Shown here in pieces: positions 61,782 to 64,000 of a stretch of DNA of 64,000 nt (position 1 is the first letter of the stretch; the number at the start of each line of letters is the position of its first letter). Below the pieces are notes generated by a model, which worked only from the letters and a program-made list of their open reading frames with translations, searched no databases and was not told the DNA's origin. The DNA is from Sulfitobacter noctilucae (lineage in GTDB: Bacteria; Pseudomonadota; Alphaproteobacteria; Rhodobacterales; Rhodobacteraceae). The position numbers were made by a program, and so were the translations under genes. Location: NCBI RefSeq assembly GCF_000622365.1, contig NZ_JASC01000002.1:1-64000 (forward strand). The letters run 5' to 3'.

Positions 61782-63008
61782 GTGTTTTGTGCGACCTTAA
61801 ACACAGCAGGAGAAAACAGCCACTTAAGTGTGACCCAGATCAAGCGCCAGAGCAAGTCCGTGAATCGCGAAAATATCGCTTCAAATCAAAAGAATAAGCC
61901 ATCCGGTGCTGCGCAGGCACCGGCACCTCAAGACGTGGGAAGCGGGTCGAAGAGCGGCGCTGATTTCACGATTTTCGATGCACTGATCCCGAATGGGATG
62001 CAGGATGCGATCACGATCATCCCCGCCGAATTGGTTGCCCTGCACAGGCTGACACTGCCGATGCGCAGCGCACGCCGGAAAGCTGCCGCACTTCCTTTCG
62101 CCATCGAAGGGGAACTGGGCGACGGTCTCGAGGGGACACATGTGGCTCTATGCGGTCAGGTGGGAGGGACAGGCGGCACCCTAGCAGCTGCGGTTTCGAC
62201 TGAGGTGATGGAGAACATCATCGCGCATGAACCGGGTGCGAGATGCGTTCCCGAGCAGCTTCTCCTCAGGTGCCCCGATGCCAGCGACAGCGCCTCTGCA
62301 CGTTGGGTCGTCTTTACTCAATCGGGCCGCGCGTTGGTCCGCGCCTCGGACGGAACGGGTTTTGCCGCACGCAGTGATATGCTGCCGACCCTGTGGCAGA
62401 TCGCCGGGCAACCCAGTGTCGACAGCTATGGCACGGTTTTGCCAGATGGTGTTCCTGCGCAGCACATGCCTGACGCTTTGCCTCCGCTGACCGATCCCGC
62501 TCAATTACCGGACCTAAGGCAGGGAAAGCTCCGCCCGGAACTCGGGCTTGGCAAACCTCTCAAATGGCTCGCTGCCGCCTGCGTTCTGGGTATCGTCTGC
62601 CACCTTGGCATCGCTGCCGCCGACGCGCGCGCGCAGCGCGGCATCGCCGATGATCTGCAAAAGGTGGCGGAGGCCGCCCTTACCCCCAGGTTGCCAGATG
62701 CCACGGCAGAACAGCCTCCCGCCCTGATCCAGCGCCAGCTTGCGGCCCATAACCAGCCTCAGCGCGGATCGGGCTTTGTGCCGCTGATGAACCGCGTCTC
62801 GACCGCGCTTGCAGGTCTGCCTGATGCCGTGCAGTTCCGTCAACTCAGCTGGTCATCGGACGCCCTGCGCATCACGATTGAGACCACTGATCTGGACGCT
62901 CTTCAGCGTGCCGAGGCGATGCTGGGCGACGCTGGATTGCGTGTCTCGAGCGGGTCGGCGACGGCCGAGGCCGGGGCCGCCCGCGCTGATCTGACGGTGC
63001 GGCCATGA
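61782..63008 (+). CDS. gspL: Type II secretion protein GspL
   Basis: The protein, 408 residues from GTG 61782, has a cytoplasmic actin-like domain (VALHRLTLPMRSARRKAAAL, FAIEGELGDGLEGTHVALCG), a TM helix near residue 262-282 (LKWLAAACVLGIVCHLGIAA) and a periplasmic ferredoxin-like end. It recruits the GspE ATPase. The first 60 residues are not family-like and the nominal start lies only 16 bp from gspG, leaving no room for promoters, so a later GTG (61830 or 61860) may be the true start. It overlaps gspM by ATGA. Confidence 0.82.
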   Translation: MFCATLNTAGENSHLSVTQIKRQSKSVNRENIASNQKNKPSGAAQAPAPQDVGSGSKSGADFTIFDALIPNGMQDAITIIPAELVALHRLTLPMRSARRKAAALPFAIEGELGDGLEGTHVALCGQVGGTGGTLAAAVSTEVMENIIAHEPGARCVPEQLLLRCPDASDSASARWVVFTQSGRALVRASDGTGFAARSDMLPTLWQIAGQPSVDSYGTVLPDGVPAQHMPDALPPLTDPAQLPDLRQGKLRPELGLGKPLKWLAAACVLGIVCHLGIAAADARAQRGIADDLQKVAEAALTPRLPDATAEQPPALIQRQLAAHNQPQRGSGFVPLMNRVSTALAGLPDAVQFRQLSWSSDALRITIETTDLDALQRAEAMLGDAGLRVSSGSATAEAGAARADLTVRP

Positions 63009-63463
63009 AGGTGCTTGCGTCCCTTACCCCGCGCGAACGGGTTCTGATCCTTGGCGGCGGTACACTGCTGCTGGTCTTCGCTGTGTGGTTCTATGTCTGG
63101 CAACCGATTGCCGCAGCACAGAATGTGCAAACAGAGCGCATCGCGCGCTATCTGTCGGTGATCGATCTTGCGGGCCAGATGGGTGACCCGGTGACACAGG
63201 TCGCTGCAACCTCCGCACCTGACACGCCCCTTGCGCAGCGGATCACGCGGAGCGGCGAAGCGGCTGGCATCGCGCTGGCACGGCTCGACCCCGAAGGCCG
63301 GCGCCTGCGCGTCACGGTGGCCGAGGCACCCTATGCTGATCTGATTGGATGGATCGCAACGCTTGAAGCCGAAAGCGGCGTGCGTGCCCTTTCGGTCGAG
63401 ATGTCGCGGCTGACGGGGCCCGGCATGGTTTCCCTGCGGATGACAGTGGAGGATGCTGTATGA
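63005..63463 (+). CDS. gspM: Type II secretion protein GspM
   Basis: The 152-residue protein has one TM helix near the start (TPRERVLILGGGTLLLVFAVWFYVWQP in pieces) and a small periplasmic ferredoxin-like domain (LAQRITRSGEAAGIALARLD, ADLIGWIATLEAESGVRALS) typical of GspM, which dimerises with GspL. Both ends overlap neighbours by ATGA. Confidence 0.87.
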   Translation: MKVLASLTPRERVLILGGGTLLLVFAVWFYVWQPIAAAQNVQTERIARYLSVIDLAGQMGDPVTQVAATSAPDTPLAQRITRSGEAAGIALARLDPEGRRLRVTVAEAPYADLIGWIATLEAESGVRALSVEMSRLTGPGMVSLRMTVEDAV

Positions 63464-64000
63464 CGGCGCTCAGTTATAGTTTTGCGAAGGCCAATGGGGT
63501 GCTGATTGAAACGGATGGGGAGGCCGCGCCGCTTTGCCGCCATCTGCCGGGCGCAAAGCTGCCCGCGCTGCTCGAAGCGCAGCGCGTCGCAGGGGGGCAG
63601 ATGCAATTTGAACCCATTGATCCCGACGCTTTCGATCAAGCGCTTTCTGCCACCTACCGTGACAGCGCCTCTCAAGCCGCGAGCATGGCGGACGACGACA
63701 GCGACGACCTGAGTGCTCTTGCCGAAACCGCAGCCTCCGTTGATGACTTGCTGGACCAGAAAGACGATGCTCCGGTGGTGCGTTTGATCAACGCGCTGTT
63801 GCTGGAGGCCGTCAAGGACGGCGCGTCGGACATTCATATCGAGGTGGAGGAAAAGCGCCTTGTCGTTCGGTTCCGCGTGGACGGCGTGCTGCGCGAAGTT
63901 CTGACCCCGCGACGGGCGTTGGCCGCACAGCTGTCCAGCCGGCTCAAGGTGATGGGCAAGCTTGATATCGCAGAAAAACGTCTGCCGCAGGACGGGCGCG
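63460..64000 (+). CDS. gspE: Type II secretion ATPase GspE, N-terminal part (cut by window edge)
   Basis: The first 180 residues are seen: an N-terminal GspE region, then APVVRLINALLLEAVKDGASDIHIE and LVVRFRVDGVLREVLTPRRA followed by KLDIAEKRLPQDGR, the conserved beginning of the ATPase core. The Walker A and the CxxC zinc motif of GspE lie beyond the edge. It powers pseudopilus assembly. Start overlaps gspM by ATGA. Confidence 0.95.
   Translation, partial: MTALSYSFAKANGVLIETDGEAAPLCRHLPGAKLPALLEAQRVAGGQMQFEPIDPDAFDQALSATYRDSASQAASMADDDSDDLSALAETAASVDDLLDQKDDAPVVRLINALLLEAVKDGASDIHIEVEEKRLVVRFRVDGVLREVLTPRRALAAQLSSRLKVMGKLDIAEKRLPQDGR

Overview
The window looks like a chromosomal segment of an alphaproteobacterium of the Roseobacter group (Rhodobacteraceae, Sulfitobacter-like). 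The grounds are GC-rich coding DNA, the murA/DUF2948 pair, tightly packed operons joined by ATGA overlaps, Liv-type and Dpp-type ABC transporters, an orphan Anbu protease and a Zur-ZnuABC locus. This assignment is an inference from gene content; no rRNA gene is present.

Layout. (1) 1-8.0 kb is an accessory region. It holds a truncated IS3-family element, a membrane-anchored class III nucleotide cyclase, a 1357-residue helical-repeat protein ending in a HEVAH metallopeptidase domain with a small partner gene, and a second transposase remnant. A tRNA-Thr(GGT) gene closes it, with its 3' end facing the accessory DNA. (2) 8.1-10.6 kb: a small conserved ORF, murA, a DUF2948 gene and a GNAT gene. 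(3) 10.7-17.1 kb: a PAS-LuxR regulator divergent from a branched-chain-amino-acid-type ABC transporter operon ending in an alpha/beta hydrolase. (4) 17.4-22.8 kb: an iron-uptake operon (TonB-dependent receptor, PiuC-like hydroxylase, ExbB, ExbD, TonB), facing an FMN-dependent 2-hydroxyacid oxidase. (5) 24.1-30.6 kb: a lytic transglycosylase, CreA, a radical-SAM/UdgX DNA-repair pair, and dgkA-psd-pssA for phospholipids. (6) 30.6-35.6 kb: a four-gene catabolic-looking operon (Gfo/Idh oxidoreductase, ThDP enzyme, 3-hydroxyacyl-CoA dehydrogenase-like protein, acyl-CoA synthetase). (7) 35.7-39.9 kb: Anbu and the zinc-uptake locus. (8) 40.0-47.0 kb: a DmpA-type peptidase, an RpiR regulator and a dipeptide-type ABC transporter. 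(9) 47.2-54.8 kb: an IS remnant, a TetR regulator with a perfect 12-bp inverted-repeat operator, and an operon of flavin monooxygenase, bile-acid-symporter-like carrier and two SDR enzymes. A separate PAS/LuxR/alpha-beta-hydrolase fusion follows. (10) 55.0-56.2 kb: an IS3-family (IS407-like) element with a broken transposase. (11) 56.8-64 kb: a DUF4198 protein and a type II secretion locus transcribed divergently (gspGHICD leftward, gspLME rightward and cut by the window edge).

The most unusual items are the giant repeat metallopeptidase with its partner beside the tRNA gene, and the LuxR regulator fused to an alpha/beta-hydrolase fold. In that fusion the catalytic Ser is replaced by Met and the catalytic His position by Gln, which suggests a bacterial ligand receptor built from a dead hydrolase. 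All motif readings were made by eye; no database search was run.
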